From assembly GCA_003557445.1 (NCBI GenBank), contig PWOK01000225.1, positions 1 through 5,951 on the forward strand: DNA of 5,951 nt, in the 5' to 3' direction. Under the pieces are notes generated by a model. That model did no database searches, was not told where the DNA came from, and saw only the letters and a list, made by a program, of their open reading frames with translations. This DNA comes from Halanaerobiaceae bacterium. Lineage in GTDB: Bacteria; Bacillota_F; Halanaerobiia; Halanaerobiales; CSSED10-376. Both the position numbers and the translations under genes were made by a program. This document shows positions 5,881-5,951 of this stretch, one piece after another. The stretch's first letter is position 1, and each line of letters opens with the position of its first letter.

Positions 5881-5951
5881 TAAAATAGGTATAAAGTTCC
5901 TTTGATGTTTATAATTATATTTGTTAAGCTTATATATAATCCAGAAAGGAA
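5881..5951 (+). other. AT-rich spacer ahead of a gene beyond the window
   Basis: These 71 bases hold no gene and no GC-rich hairpin with a T-run, so transcription may continue downstream. TATAAT occurs at 5910-5915 and again at 5935-5940, but neither has a good -35 box at 16-18 bases, and the second is too near the ribosome site to leave a leader. AGAAAGGA at 5943-5950 looks like a Shine-Dalgarno sequence for a gene starting just past the edge. By analogy with Bacillus, ywlG, glyA or upp could follow; this cannot be seen here. Confidence 0.45.

Overview
The window is AT-rich (roughly a third G+C by eye), densely coding bacterial DNA with every gene on the + strand. Gene content and order resemble the Bacillus subtilis rpmE-prfA-prmC ... 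ywlC-ywlD(mntP)-ywlE-ywlF(rpiB) region in compressed form, which points to a Bacillota (Firmicutes) member. The low G+C, the YwlE-type arginine phosphatase signature and an acidic tail on ribosomal protein L31 would suit an anaerobic, possibly halophilic lineage such as Halanaerobiales. That placement is inference; no single feature in the window proves it.

Layout: (1) 1-365 is a self-contained unit: an extended -10 promoter, rpmE (ribosomal protein L31, zinc-binding form), then a clear intrinsic terminator. (2) 413-2378 holds a multi-spanning DUF1385/YqhQ-like membrane protein whose stop overlaps the start of prfA (release factor 1) by 8 nt. (3) 2400-3266 is prmC, the methyltransferase that modifies the GGQ glutamine of release factors. 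(4) 3269-4321 is a Sua5/YwlC-type threonylcarbamoyl-AMP synthase for tRNA t6A, two bases after prmC. (5) 4357-4932 is an MntP-type manganese efflux protein starting at TTG. (6) 4960-5880 is one open frame carrying a complete YwlE-type protein-arginine phosphatase followed in frame by a complete ribose-5-phosphate isomerase B. (7) 5881-5951 is an AT-rich spacer ending in a Shine-Dalgarno-like sequence for a gene beyond the window.

The six genes from 413 to 5880 have junctions of -8, 21, 2, 35 and 27 bases and no visible terminator between them, so they probably form one transcription unit. The theme is translation quality (L31, RF1, RF1/RF2 methylation, t6A synthesis), with manganese efflux, protein dephosphorylation and pentose-phosphate metabolism attached, as in Bacillus.

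The most unusual item is the phosphatase-isomerase fusion: the isomerase half keeps its own strong Shine-Dalgarno sequence and ATG, so the locus may make both a fused protein and free RpiB. I saw no mobile element, CRISPR array, tRNA or rRNA. The rest looks like conserved housekeeping DNA rather than an accessory region.
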